DNA from: Citrobacter freundii
GTDB taxonomy: Bacteria; Bacteroidota; Bacteroidia; Chitinophagales; Chitinophagaceae
NCBI GenBank assembly: GCA_003243445.1
Contig: QFQQ01000007.1
Span: 62,001-126,000 of the forward strand
Length of the DNA: 64,000 bases
Reading direction: 5' to 3'
Part shown: positions 23,947 to 34,200 of the stretch, in pieces
Position numbering within the stretch: position 1 is the first letter of the stretch
Layout of the letters: the number at the start of each line of letters is the position of its first letter
Notes under the pieces: model-generated
What the model was told of the DNA's origin: nothing
What the model saw: only the letters and a program-made list of their open reading frames with translations
The model's database searches: none
Program-made: the position numbers and the translations under genes

Positions 23947-24894
23947 TCACCACGTTCTATCCTTCAAAAATTCCCTGATCGTTTCCTTTGGCACAGGCAG
24001 TTCATTGATGTGATCATTGATCCATTTCGAGAAATCCTTTTCAATTTCATCGGACCATCTGGCATCGATTTGACCGGCTGTGTACTTGCCTTCGCGCAGG
24101 CGCTGATGACCGAACATATCCCGGAGACGCACGATCTCCGACGTGGTGCATACTTTTTCCGCCAGATGCGGGGGAATGAATAATACCACGCCGAGTTTAC
24201 CCAGCACCACATCTCCCGGCATTACAGTGACTGTGCGGATCCGCGTCGGATGATTGATCCCGACAAGCATTGTATTTAAATCTCCCGGAGGATTATGATA
24301 CGAAGGATCATAGCTTGTATAGAAAGACGTGAAGCCTCCGATCTCTTTTAATCCCTCCACATCTCTCAGTGCGCCATCATACACGATGCCGTTGCCGGTG
24401 CGCGCATAAATAGCGTTACCCACATTATCGCCGATGGTCGGGCCATTTTTATGCGCACCAAACTGATCAGCTACATACACATCGCCTTTGACCAGCACGT
24501 CAACGGGCCAGCTGTTCTGTCCGCGTTTTCCTTTGGCCTTGCCCACTGTATCGATCGCCTTCCACACGTCCGGCCGCGCAGGCATGAAAGTGGCGGTGAC
24601 GGCTCTTCCAACCAATACACTGTCGGGATTGATCAGCTTCCAGTCTTCTGCCACCTGGTATCCATATCCCGCGTTCTTCATGACCGCCCATGCTTCTTCC
24701 ACGCTGACCGATCGCATCCGCTCCAGGATTTTGTCGGAAACCTTTGGTCGGCCATCAGGGAACCGTTCGCCTTTCCATTCAGGGGTCAGCGCGATCAATT
24801 CCTGTTTGCTGATCTGCACTTCCTGTGCGTTCATGCATAATGGGAACATCGCGATGGCCAGCAGGATGCTCATTGAATATTTTCTGTAGTGCAT
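23947..24894 (-). CDS. Exported RraA-family protein, probable 2-keto-3-deoxyaldonate aldolase
   Basis: 315 residues with a Sec signal peptide (MSILLAIAMFPLCMNAQ from about residue 8). The RraA fold core includes GDVYVADQFGAH, the signature GDNVGNAIYARTGNG, and GALRDVEGL with the Arg-Asp pair used for substrate and Mg binding. RraA-like enzymes include 4-hydroxy-4-methyl-2-oxoglutarate aldolases and 2-keto-3-deoxy sugar-acid aldolases, releasing pyruvate. It is longer than cytosolic RraA (about 160-240), having extra N-terminal blocks (ELIALTPEWKGERFPDGRP). It follows the SBF transporter by 9 bases. Export together with Tat-exported dehydratases argues for an extracytoplasmic aldolase; not the RNase E inhibitor. 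Confidence 0.82.
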   Translation of the reverse strand: MHYRKYSMSILLAIAMFPLCMNAQEVQISKQELIALTPEWKGERFPDGRPKVSDKILERMRSVSVEEAWAVMKNAGYGYQVAEDWKLINPDSVLVGRAVTATFMPARPDVWKAIDTVGKAKGKRGQNSWPVDVLVKGDVYVADQFGAHKNGPTIGDNVGNAIYARTGNGIVYDGALRDVEGLKEIGGFTSFYTSYDPSYHNPPGDLNTMLVGINHPTRIRTVTVMPGDVVLGKLGVVLFIPPHLAEKVCTTSEIVRLRDMFGHQRLREGKYTAGQIDARWSDEIEKDFSKWINDHINELPVPKETIREFLKDRTW

Positions 24895-24903
24895 ATAGGT
24901 TTT

Positions 24904-26040
24904 TTATGGATTAACGATCGGGTTGAGACTGGTATCAGCAGCCGCTTGTTTATCTTCTTCAGGAAGATGGTTATGCCACCAGCTCGCCAGTGTAGAGCCT
25001 GTAACATTCATCAGTGAGCCGAAGATCGCCGGGGCAAGCCCGACCGTAGCCATCTTGCCCATATTCAGCGCAAGACCGGATGCCAACCCGCCATTCTGCA
25101 TGCCCACTTCGATCGAGATCGTTCTGCAATCTTTCTCCGGGAAGCGCAGAAGTCTTGCTACCCAGTAACCGATCAGGAATCCGCCAACATTGTGAATGAA
25201 TACAGCGAGCAATAACAATAATCCAACCTGCAGCAGATTATTCCGCCCGGCGGCAATGAAGATGATAATGATGAACATGATGCCGCCCATGGAAGCAAAG
25301 GGCAAAGCTTTATCAAGCCATCCGAATTTCCCGTGAAGAAAATGATTGAATACAAGACCTGCGGCAATTGGGATAAGCACGATCTTACTGATGTCCCAGA
25401 CCATTGCCCAGAAATCAAGCTGGATATAAGGACCACCCAGCAGCTTCATCAGCAACGGTGTCAGGAATGGCGCGAGTAAAGTGGAGAGTGCTGTAATGCA
25501 AACAGACAGTGCAAGATTAGCTTTGGCAAGATAAGACATCACGTTCGATGCAAGTCCGCTCGGAGAACAACCGATCAGAATGATCCCGGCCGCGATCTCC
25601 CCGGAAAAATCGAATGCCATCGCAATGCCAAGTCCCAGAAATGGCATGATCGTGAAATGACAGATCAGACCGGCAACAACCTGTTTGGGTGCCTTCATCA
25701 CTTCTCCAAAATCTTTCAAACTTAATTCCGTACCCATGCCGAACATGATGATCTGCAACAACGGAATGGTGAGTTTCGAAAGCTTAAAATCCCCGATGGT
25801 AGAAAAGTATTGCGGATAATACATCGCCATACAAACCGCACCGAGTATGCATACTGTATACGAAAAGCCGCGCAAAGCCTTCACGCCCCTAAAACCCACC
25901 GCAAGGCACACAAAAAATGCGACCAGCAACCAACCCGCAGTGGAATGCACTTTCTCTATTGTAAAGAATATATACAGCGCCGCACAAACCGCCGCGAGTA
26001 TAAAGAACAGCCTGTATACAGCATTGTTTTTTGTATTCAT
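24904..26040 (-). CDS. BASS/SBF-family sodium symporter (possible 2-keto-acid carrier)
   Basis: 378 residues with about ten membrane helices. Signature regions are FGMGTELSLKDFGEVMK and the discontinuous-helix motif GCSPSGLASNVMSYLA, as in bile acid:Na symporters. Characterised relatives carry bile acids, pyruvate (plant BASS2) and ketopantoate (PanS). In this setting, between two exported aldolase/dehydratase pairs, uptake of pyruvate or another 2-keto acid released outside is the natural inference. 9 bases upstream of an RraA gene, so co-translated with it. The transported substrate is not shown by sequence. Confidence 0.85.
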   Translation of the reverse strand: MNTKNNAVYRLFFILAAVCAALYIFFTIEKVHSTAGWLLVAFFVCLAVGFRGVKALRGFSYTVCILGAVCMAMYYPQYFSTIGDFKLSKLTIPLLQIIMFGMGTELSLKDFGEVMKAPKQVVAGLICHFTIMPFLGLGIAMAFDFSGEIAAGIILIGCSPSGLASNVMSYLAKANLALSVCITALSTLLAPFLTPLLMKLLGGPYIQLDFWAMVWDISKIVLIPIAAGLVFNHFLHGKFGWLDKALPFASMGGIMFIIIIFIAAGRNNLLQVGLLLLLAVFIHNVGGFLIGYWVARLLRFPEKDCRTISIEVGMQNGGLASGLALNMGKMATVGLAPAIFGSLMNVTGSTLASWWHNHLPEEDKQAAADTSLNPIVNP

Positions 26041-26137
26041 CTTTATTGTTTTTAATCACGTCAAAAATTACCAGTCAGCGTTTTTAAAATAGAATCGCAC
26101 TGTCAGATATAACTGTGCCCTTTCTCAAAGACTGACA

Positions 26138-26165
26138 TTTTTACTTTTTACTTTTGACTTTTTCC
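26138..26165 (-). repeat. A-rich AAGTMAAAAGT repeat at a gene 3' end
   Basis: The minus strand reads AAAAAGTCAAAAGTAAAAAG immediately after the stop codon of the enolase-family gene at 26166. Confidence 0.75.
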
Positions 26166-27665
26166 TTAACTAAACACCCTATCATGCGACCGCAACTCAT
26201 CCCACTGCGGTGTCGGTTCGAAGTAAGATTTATCTTTCGGGTGAAGATGCTGTTTCAATACTTCTTCATTCAGTTCAATTCCAAGACCGGGGGCAGATAA
26301 CGGCACATTCGCGAAGCCTTTTGTGATGAGCTTTCTGCCGTCTGTGGTTTTGACAAGGCTTTCCCACCAGGGAAGATCGATGGAGTGATGCTCGAGTGCC
26401 AGGAAATTCTGCGTAGCGGCCGCACAATGAACGCTTGCCATAAAGGAGATCGGTGTGCCTGCCTGGTGCATTGCCATCGCAATACCATTCTCTTCCGCGT
26501 AATCCCCGATCCGTTTTGTTTCAAGCAGTCCTCCGGAAGAAGCGAGATCAGGATGTACAATGTCCACCGCTTTTTTATCGATCAGTGATCTGAATCCTTT
26601 CAGCAGGTAAATATCTTCACCTGTAAGACAGGGTGTTTCAAGCGCATCGCTGAGCGCCTTCCACTGATCCGTGAGTTCCCAGGAAACAACATCTTCCAGC
26701 CAGGCCAGCCTGTATTTTTCAAGAGCTTTTCCAAGACGGATCCCGTTGTTAAGATCGAAATGGCCATAGTGGTCAGAAGAGATCGGGATCTCATAGCCAA
26801 CCATGCTACGGACGTTTTCAACGATACGTGCTAATTCGGCCAGGCCCTTTTCTGTGATCTGTATCTGGGTAAATGGGTGAACTGTGTTTGCATAAGACAT
26901 GATATTGTTCATGTCGCCCCATTGGGCAAGGTTGCCGGATTTATTCTTCCACTGATCGGCATTGATCAGCGTACCGGGTTTACCCATCAGTTCGTTGATG
27001 GAGATATCCATTTTCAGCCAGGTATATCCCTGTTCGTGAATCCGGTAATCGATGAGTTTTTTTTGTTCTTCCGGTGAACCGGCTTCCGGAGTGTCCGCAT
27101 ATAAGCGCACTTTATCGCGATAGCGTCCGCCAAGCAATTGCCAGGCAGGAACATTATATGCTTTGCCGCAAAGGTCCCACAGCGCCATTTCCACTGCGCA
27201 AACACCACCGGCCTGTCTTGCCGGGCCACCGAACTGCCTGATCTTTTTGAAAAGCATTTCCACATTGCAGGGGTTTTCACCAAGCAGGCGGCTTTTCAGC
27301 ATGAGCGCGTAACGTTCATCGGCTCCGTCCCTTACTTCACCGAGACCATAGATCCCCTGGTTGGTATCAATTCGTATGATCGCGGTCCTGCCAAGCACAG
27401 GCGTCACGCAATAGCGCATATCTGTGATCTTAAGCTCTGATGGATTTGAATTCCGGTTGATATGCTGCGTGGTTTGAGCAAGCAGGTCTTCGACCGGACT
27501 GAACATAAACGCGCTTCCCAGCGCCATACCACCCATAGCCGATTTTTTGAAGAATGAACGGCGGCTATTCTCTTGGTTAACTGGTCCGGCAGCAGATTGG
27601 CTGCCGTTGTCCATGACCGGATCTTTCAATCCAAGTGCGGACAGGTATTTTTCTGAAGCTGTCAT
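26166..27665 (-). CDS. Second Tat-exported enolase-superfamily dehydratase with insertion
   Basis: 499 residues. A Tat motif NSRRSFFKKSAMGGMALG lies at 33-50, after a 32-residue N-terminal extension. Enolase-superfamily residues: Lys218 (LKMD), Mg ligands Asp298, Glu324 (WLED) and Glu350 (TGED), and His400 (MHQAG). The 26/26/50 spacing equals that of the paralogue at 22419. However, Asp298 sits in SSDHYGHF, so His follows at +1 and not at +2. An insertion of about 33 residues (near 222-258) lies between Lys218 and Asp298. This points to a different sugar-acid substrate. It follows an exported RraA gene by 75 bases. Confidence 0.85.
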   Translation of the reverse strand: MTASEKYLSALGLKDPVMDNGSQSAAGPVNQENSRRSFFKKSAMGGMALGSAFMFSPVEDLLAQTTQHINRNSNPSELKITDMRYCVTPVLGRTAIIRIDTNQGIYGLGEVRDGADERYALMLKSRLLGENPCNVEMLFKKIRQFGGPARQAGGVCAVEMALWDLCGKAYNVPAWQLLGGRYRDKVRLYADTPEAGSPEEQKKLIDYRIHEQGYTWLKMDISINELMGKPGTLINADQWKNKSGNLAQWGDMNNIMSYANTVHPFTQIQITEKGLAELARIVENVRSMVGYEIPISSDHYGHFDLNNGIRLGKALEKYRLAWLEDVVSWELTDQWKALSDALETPCLTGEDIYLLKGFRSLIDKKAVDIVHPDLASSGGLLETKRIGDYAEENGIAMAMHQAGTPISFMASVHCAAATQNFLALEHHSIDLPWWESLVKTTDGRKLITKGFANVPLSAPGLGIELNEEVLKQHLHPKDKSYFEPTPQWDELRSHDRVFS

Positions 27666-27740
27666 AGCAAAATATTGTTTTGGTTGAATATTAATAGTGA
27701 GTATTTGACTGATCTTGTCAGATGATATAAGAATGGATGA

Positions 27741-28670
27741 TCACCATGTCCTGTTCCTCATCAGCGTTTGCAATTCTTCCATGGTCATCGGAACTTTACC
27801 GGGATTGTCCTTTATCCATTGAAGGAAATCTTTTTTGATCGCATCCGTCCATTGCGTATCTATCTGTCCGGGAGTATATTTCCCTTCACGCAGGCGTTGA
27901 TGCCCGAACTCATCCCGCAGTGCGATGAACTCTGCATTGGTCACCACTTCTTCCACGAGATGTGCGGGAATGAATACCACACCTCCTTTTTTTGCCAGCA
28001 CAACATCACCCGGCAAAACCGAAGCCCTTCCGATGCGTACAGGTACATTGATGCCTGCAAGCATCATCTGTTGTATGTAAGAGGGATCATAGCCTTTGAT
28101 CCATGCATTGAAGCCTTTGATATCTTCCAGACCTTCTACATCCCTCACAGAACCATAGAAGATCACGCCGCGCAATGACTTTGCATAAATGGCATTGCCG
28201 AGGTTGTCTCCGATCAGCGTTCCATCCACCACTTTCCCATAACTGTCGGCTACATACACGTCGCCATTCTTCAGCACGTCAATGGGCCATGAATTGGTTG
28301 CGCCGATCCGACCTTCAACCTTGCCCTGATCTTTGATGAGCTTGTCATAATCGGGCCTGAGCGGCATGTACTGCGCGGTTACAACACGGCCCGTCATCAC
28401 CGAATCCGGGTGAATGATCATCCAATCACCTTCAAATTGATTTTGGTAACCTTTGTTGCGCAGAATGCCCCAGGCTTCTTCCAGATGAACTTTCTTTAAG
28501 CGATCAAGGTATTTATCGGCAACTTTTGGCCGTCCGTCACTGAAGCGTTCTCCTTTCCATTCAGGTGTGAGAGCAATGAGAGCCGACGAATCGGGGGATA
28601 CGCGCTGGGCATTGATGGTTGTGGCGAACAGTATTACAATGCATACCGTTGAGAGGACAGATTTTTTCAT
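27741..28670 (-). CDS. Second exported RraA-family protein, probable aldolase
   Basis: 309 residues with a Sec signal peptide (MKKSVLSTVCIVILFATTINAQ). It shares most blocks with the RraA protein at 23947: ALTPEWKGERFSDGRPKV, SWPIDVLKNGDVYVADSYG, GDNLGNAIYAKSLRG, GSVRDVEGL, and a C-terminal LREGKYTPGQIDTQW. The Arg-Asp pair in the last signature is intact. By family it would cleave a 2-keto-3-deoxy sugar acid to pyruvate plus an aldehyde, using Mg and no organic cofactor. It is 15 bases after the gluconokinase gene and 75 before the second Tat-exported dehydratase, forming an alternating dehydratase/aldolase pattern. Confidence 0.82.
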   Translation of the reverse strand: MKKSVLSTVCIVILFATTINAQRVSPDSSALIALTPEWKGERFSDGRPKVADKYLDRLKKVHLEEAWGILRNKGYQNQFEGDWMIIHPDSVMTGRVVTAQYMPLRPDYDKLIKDQGKVEGRIGATNSWPIDVLKNGDVYVADSYGKVVDGTLIGDNLGNAIYAKSLRGVIFYGSVRDVEGLEDIKGFNAWIKGYDPSYIQQMMLAGINVPVRIGRASVLPGDVVLAKKGGVVFIPAHLVEEVVTNAEFIALRDEFGHQRLREGKYTPGQIDTQWTDAIKKDFLQWIKDNPGKVPMTMEELQTLMRNRTW

Positions 28671-28685
28671 ACAGCTTTGGTTTAC

Positions 28686-30197
28686 TTATTGCAATTCAGC
28701 AATCTTTTCAAATTCATCGCCCAGTTTTACACTGAGCCTTTCGAAGATTTCAAAGTATTTCATGTATACCGTGTGATTATTTTCCAGGGGCATATAGGTT
28801 TTGCCTGTTCCGGTCTGACCTGCCGCTTCATCCAGTGATTTGAAGATGCCCATCTCCGTAGCTGCCAGGAGGAAGGCACCGGTTCCGACGCTGTTAGGAT
28901 TCGCAAGTGTATGTACCGGTTCATTGAACATATCTGCGATCAGTTGCGCGCAGAAAGGATTGGTGGCAAAACTTCCATTGATCGAAAGGCCTTTGATGTT
29001 GCGATGCTCCTTCAGCATCTTGCCGATGCTGTAGATCTCATAGATGATGCCTTCGATCGTTGCGCGGATGAAATGCTGTTTTTCATGTTTGATGTTAATG
29101 CCAAAGTACATTCCTCTTGCATCGGGATTCCAGATAGGTGCGCGCTCACCCAGCAGATAGGGGAGGAAGAGCAAACCTTCGGAGCCCGTATTTACTTTGG
29201 TTGCTTCTTCAAACATTGAATTCATCGAGCTCTCCACATCATAAGCCGTGGGGAAGTCACCGAATTGTTTGGCGAACCATTCAAATACAGCGCCACCACT
29301 GTTGCTTGGACCACCGCTTACAAAACAATTCTCCGTAATAAGGTAGTTGAATACGCGCCGCTTTTCATCATGCAGCATCTTCCCGCCGACCACTCTTACA
29401 GCACTGCTGTCTTCGATCGTGACAGTTGCTTTATCCGTGTTCCATATACCTGCGCCGAGGGTGGCCATACAGCCATCACTCGATCCTGTGAGGATCTTTG
29501 TATCACTGCCCAATCCGAGTGAATTTTGATATGCTTTTTTCAGCGAACCCGCTTCCGCAAATACCGGTACAAGCTGGGGCAATTGTTCAGCGCTGATGCC
29601 GGCATATTCCAATGCAATTTTTTCCCAGGCTATCTTATGGATATTCAGCATGCCTGTGGCGCAGGCAAGACTGTAATCAATCACGTATTCACCCGTGAGC
29701 TGGTGAAGCACATACGATTTTATGGATAAGAATTTTCCGGCCTGGCTGAATTTATTCGGATCATTTTTCCGAAGCCATGCGATCTTGAGCAATGGAGACA
29801 TTGGATGGAGCGGTGTGCCGGTCTTATCATACATCTCATTACCAAGTGCAGACGCCCTGATCTCACTGGCTTCTTTTTTTGCCCGGTTATCCGACCATGT
29901 AATGGCATTTCCGAGGGGAACGCCGTTGCGGTCTACTGTCAGCAGGCTGTGCATGTAGGAACTGAAACAGATCGAAGCGACTTTGTATCGCTTGGGGTGG
30001 ATCGTTTCATTCAGCAGGTTCTTCAGTACATATAACATCGTAATAAAGATCTGCTCGGGATCCTGTTCACTGTAGTCCGGCTGTGAATAGAAGGTCGGGT
30101 AATAACCCTTCATGCTGCCGATGATCGTTCCGTTCAGATCGAATGCGAAAATCCTTACGGCGTTGGTTCCAAGCTCTATTGTTATGATACATTTCAT
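28686..30197 (-). CDS. gntK: FGGY-family sugar kinase, gluconokinase type
   Basis: 503 residues, normal for FGGY kinases. The N-terminal half has IELGTNAVRIFAFD (phosphate binding) and WSDNRAKKEASEI plus GTPLHPMSPLLKIAWL, blocks characteristic of the Bacillus-type gluconate kinase. The C-terminal half has LTGSSDGCMATLGAG, PYLLGERAPIWNP and ATNPFCAQLIADMF. It would phosphorylate gluconate or a related aldonate in the cytoplasm. 9 bases after the AraC regulator gene and 15 before the RraA gene, so part of one long minus-strand operon. It is the only FGGY kinase seen; a xylulokinase role is less likely from these motifs. Confidence 0.83.
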   Translation of the reverse strand: MKCIITIELGTNAVRIFAFDLNGTIIGSMKGYYPTFYSQPDYSEQDPEQIFITMLYVLKNLLNETIHPKRYKVASICFSSYMHSLLTVDRNGVPLGNAITWSDNRAKKEASEIRASALGNEMYDKTGTPLHPMSPLLKIAWLRKNDPNKFSQAGKFLSIKSYVLHQLTGEYVIDYSLACATGMLNIHKIAWEKIALEYAGISAEQLPQLVPVFAEAGSLKKAYQNSLGLGSDTKILTGSSDGCMATLGAGIWNTDKATVTIEDSSAVRVVGGKMLHDEKRRVFNYLITENCFVSGGPSNSGGAVFEWFAKQFGDFPTAYDVESSMNSMFEEATKVNTGSEGLLFLPYLLGERAPIWNPDARGMYFGINIKHEKQHFIRATIEGIIYEIYSIGKMLKEHRNIKGLSINGSFATNPFCAQLIADMFNEPVHTLANPNSVGTGAFLLAATEMGIFKSLDEAAGQTGTGKTYMPLENNHTVYMKYFEIFERLSVKLGDEFEKIAELQ

Positions 30198-30206
30198 ATA
30201 AGAACT

Positions 30207-31106
30207 TTACTCGGTAGATAAATTATTTTTTCTGAACTCTCCCGGTGTATACCCGGTGAGTTTTTTAAATGTTGTTGAGAAATGCTGTGATGAATAAAAT
30301 CCCGTATCAAGCGCGATATCAGTGATACTGATCTCTTTCTTCTTTAATAACCGGATGGCTTCTGAAATACGGATATTGATCAGGTAGTTGATCGGGGTGA
30401 ACCCGGTAAAGCTTTTTACTTTTTCATTGAACAGGGTGGAGCCCATGCCGGCAATAGCGGCCATTTCTTCCACGGTCCACTGATGGGAAAGGTCTTTCCG
30501 CAGCGATTCTTCCAGTTTGAGGAACATTTTCGGAAAGTCGCGTGATGGATTATTCTGGCGCGTAAGATGACGGGTGATGGTGATCAGCAATTCATCCGTC
30601 AGTTGATTGATGCGGGTGCCATATCCAAGCTCAAGATGATGTATTTCATGAGAAATGCAGCCAAGTATGCGGCCGGCATCCGGCAGTTTTGATAATACCG
30701 GATTGTTGTTTAATTGAAGAAGTTTGCCGATGGCGTTGGTCTCTGCTTCGTTCAGCTGGCTCCAGTCGCCCAGCATCAATTCGCCATTGCCTTTCCAGTT
30801 GATCTTTAATTCGATCCAGTATATCGTCCCCAGTTCGAGGATGCCTTTTTCATTGCCGAAACGCTGACCCGGCAGTACGATAGCGACGTCCCCGGGGTAA
30901 AGGCAGTAGACCTGTTCATTCAGTTTCCATTCAAACCGGCCCTCCTGGATGAAAAATACACTGATGCCTTCAGCCACCCTTTCCACGAAAGAATGCAGCT
31001 GAATGGAAGTATTCTTTTTAATGCACAATTCCAGTATGTATGGGAACAGGGCAAGCTTTCCGGCAATCCCCTGCTGGTAATGAAACTGAAACATCTGGTC
31101 AAGCAA
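30207..31106 (-). CDS. AraC-family transcriptional regulator
   Basis: 299 residues. The N-terminal cupin-like sensor is at about 25-160 (FEWKLNEQVYCLYPGDVAIVLPGQ). The C-terminal double HTH is at about 205-295: WTVEEMAAIAGMGSTLFNEK, then ITDIALDTGFYSSQHFSTTF and KLTGYTPGEFRKN. AraC-type proteins usually activate sugar operons on ligand binding. It is first in the minus-strand cluster and divergent from SusC, so it likely controls both arms. The shared 144-base region holds inverted CTCCGGC / GCCGGAG at 31159 and 31207. Confidence 0.9.
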   Translation of the reverse strand: MLDQMFQFHYQQGIAGKLALFPYILELCIKKNTSIQLHSFVERVAEGISVFFIQEGRFEWKLNEQVYCLYPGDVAIVLPGQRFGNEKGILELGTIYWIELKINWKGNGELMLGDWSQLNEAETNAIGKLLQLNNNPVLSKLPDAGRILGCISHEIHHLELGYGTRINQLTDELLITITRHLTRQNNPSRDFPKMFLKLEESLRKDLSHQWTVEEMAAIAGMGSTLFNEKVKSFTGFTPINYLINIRISEAIRLLKKKEISITDIALDTGFYSSQHFSTTFKKLTGYTPGEFRKNNLSTE

Positions 31107-31250
31107 TTTATTCTGTCACTAAAGAAAGTGAAAATTAATCAACGAGTTGTACAAAATACTCCGGCGATATTTTTTGGTAGTTCTGATGAAAACTCCATTA
31201 TATCTTGCCGGAGATTGCAACCAAATTCAAACGACTACCACTAAAATGAC
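31107..31250. promoter_or_regulatory. Divergent control region of the aldonate locus
   Basis: It separates AraC (minus) and SusC (plus). CTCCGGC (31159-31165) and GCCGGAG (31207-31213) form a spaced 7-bp inverted repeat. TATATCTTG at 31199-31207 is a near match to the -7 box for SusC. No exact consensus was found on either strand. Confidence 0.4.
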
Positions 31251-31256
31251 TTGCTT

Positions 31257-34200
31257 ATGAAAAAAATGCAGTGCCTCTTTCACGGGGTAGGCTTTAAGCT
31301 TTTCTTTCTTCTGTGTTTTTCTTTTTTAACTACTCAGATTTTTGCACAAACTATTACGGGAACGATCAAGGACGAATACGGTGTAAAACTGTATAATGTC
31401 TCTGTATCTGTTAAAGGAACTTCCATCGGTACGGTTTCAAACGACGACGGAAAGTTCTCCATTTCTGCGGCCATCGGATCTACACTGCAGTTTACCTATG
31501 TAGGGTTCAAACCGCTGGAAGTAACGATCACCAACACTGAGCCGCTGAATCTGGTGATGCAGGTATCCGGCGAAAACCTTGGCCTGAGCGAAGTGGTGGT
31601 AACAGCGCTCGGCATTAAAAAAGAAGCCCGCAAACTGGGTTATTCTGCCACCTCGGTCAGCCCTGACCAACTGACGGTGAACCGCACCTCCAATCCACTC
31701 AATGCGCTTCAGGGAAAAGTTGCCGGCCTGAATATCTCCAGCCTCGGCACGGGCCCCGGCAGTACATCCAAGATACGGATACGCGGCCAATCATCCATTA
31801 ATGGTCAGAACGGGCCGCTCATCGTGATCAATGGTGTGCCGGTCGATAACACCAACTTCAACGAGAATACCAATGGAGTAAAAGGCGGCGGTGTGACAGC
31901 CGACGGCGGTGACGGACTTTCCAGTATCAACCCTGATGATATCGAAAGCATGACAGTGCTCAAAGGCGGACCTGCCGCAGCTTTATATGGTTCACGTGCC
32001 AAGGATGGTGTGATCATGATCACTACAAAGACCAAGAGCAAGGCAAAGGGGATCGGTGTGAGTTATAATGTCAATTACATGAACGAAACACCGCTTGATT
32101 TTACACATTATCAGAAAGAATATGGTCAGGGTGAGAACGGAGTCAGACCAACTGCACCGAATCCAACTTCGGGTCAATGGTCATTCGGCGAAAAGATCCA
32201 GCCGGGTATGAACCAGATCCTCTTCAATAACCTCACCGTTCCTTATGTTGCGCAGGGCAGCCGCATAAAAGAGTTCTATCGTAACGCACAGAACCTTACA
32301 CATACCGTGACCCTGTCCAATACAACAGACAAGGGAGGCATTTATTTATCGCTGACCAGTTCTGACAACAAAGGCATTGTTCCAAACAATTCTTTTAAGC
32401 GAAAAGGGATGAACCTCGGGTTCACACAAAATCTTTCAGATAAACTGACTTTAGCGGGAAACGTGAATTACACCCGCGAAGTGAACAGCAATCCGCCCAA
32501 TATCGCCAACCAGGACAATTCCATCCCAACCACCCTTATGGCTATGGCCAACACCATGCCTTTAAGCGTGCTGAATGCGAACAAATATGATCCCACTACT
32601 GGTAATGAATACCTCTATTCAAGATTTACCAACAGGACCAATCCTTACTGGATCCTGGCTGAACAATTTCATAATATCAAACGTGACCGCATCTTCGGGA
32701 ATGTATCAGTAACCTACAAACTACTTTCCTGGTTATCTGTGATGGGGCGTTTTGGACAGGATTACTGGAGCAGGGACGAAGATGTGAACAATTTCCCTAC
32801 GGGCCAGGCATCCCGCGCAGCAGCACCTTCCGGCTTTTATAATGGTATTTATACACAGGAGTCCTATCGCTTCAGGGAAAGCAATCTTGACTTCCTGCTT
32901 ACAGCTAATAAGACCTTTAATGATTTCGGCGTAACGGTTACGGCTGGTGGAAACCAGATGCGCAAATCGAGGAACATCAATAACGTGCAGGTCACTGACT
33001 TTGTGATCCGGAATCTTTATACAGTGCAGAACGGACGCGCAAAAGATCCAACCTATACATTGATACAGCAAGGCGTTAACTCGCTTTACGGTTCGGTTGA
33101 CCTGTCCTGGAGAAATATGTTCTACCTGACAGGAACCGCACGGAATGACTGGTTCTCTACGTTGTCTCCTGCCAACCGGAGCATTCTTTATCCATCGGTT
33201 TCCGCAGCATATGTGTTCACAGAATCGTTGAAGCAGGTTCCCTGGCTCTCCTTCGGCAAACTGCGTGTTGGTTACGCTGAAGTTGGAAGTGATGGTGATG
33301 TGGCTCCGTATTCAAATCTGCTTTTCTATAGTGTCAACGCCAATACCATTGCAAATCCAAATGGTCAGCAGGTATCAGTGGGTGGTCCTGTAGTTACTAC
33401 CGGTACCGCAACCACATTGCCAAACGGCGACCTGAAGCCAAGCCGGGTTTCGGAGATAGAAATTGGTCTTGATCTCCGCATGTTCAAAAACAGGGTGGGA
33501 TTGGATGTTGCCGTGTATAACAAAACAACCAAAGATCAGATCGTGCCGGTACAGATCTCTGATGCATCCGGTTTTGTCAATACGCGGATCAACAGTGGTA
33601 AGAGCCGTAACCGCGGCATTGAAGCATTGCTGAATATCGGTATTATCAAGACTCCCCGTTTCAGTTGGGAATTCACCGCCAATACAGGTTACAACAAAAC
33701 AAAAGTGCTGAGCATTATTACCGACAAACCGGGAGAAAGGATCACTGTAGGCACGCACGTGTTCAATGGCGAAACAAGACTGGTGGTTGGAGAGGAAATG
33801 GGTCAGATCGCGGGCTTCGGCTATCAGCGTGATCCGAAGAACGGCAATCAGATGATCTTTCAGTCAAATGGCCTGCCTTTACGTACCTCTGAATTTGTAT
33901 TGTTTGGAAGCGCGCTTCCAAAATGGACCGGCGGTTTCCTGAACACCTTCAATTATAAAGGTCTTTCGCTCTCTGTGTTCATTGACTACAAACTCGGTGG
34001 TAATGTGTTGAGCGGAACGAATTTCAACGCCGTACGGCACGGCCTGCATGAACGCACGCTGGAAGGCAGGGTAGGTGGTGTGATCGGTCAAGGTGTAAAC
34101 CAGGCTGGTACCGCCAATACTGTATCGGTGCCTGTACAGACTTACTGGGAGCATCTCAGAAGCCAGCAGATCATCGAATCTGTGGTATATAATGCAGGAT

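Noticed and set aside
23947..28670. RraA as regulator of RNase E
   Set aside because: Both proteins have Sec signal peptides and extra N-terminal blocks and sit among sugar-acid genes, which fits an aldolase better than a cytosolic RNase regulator.
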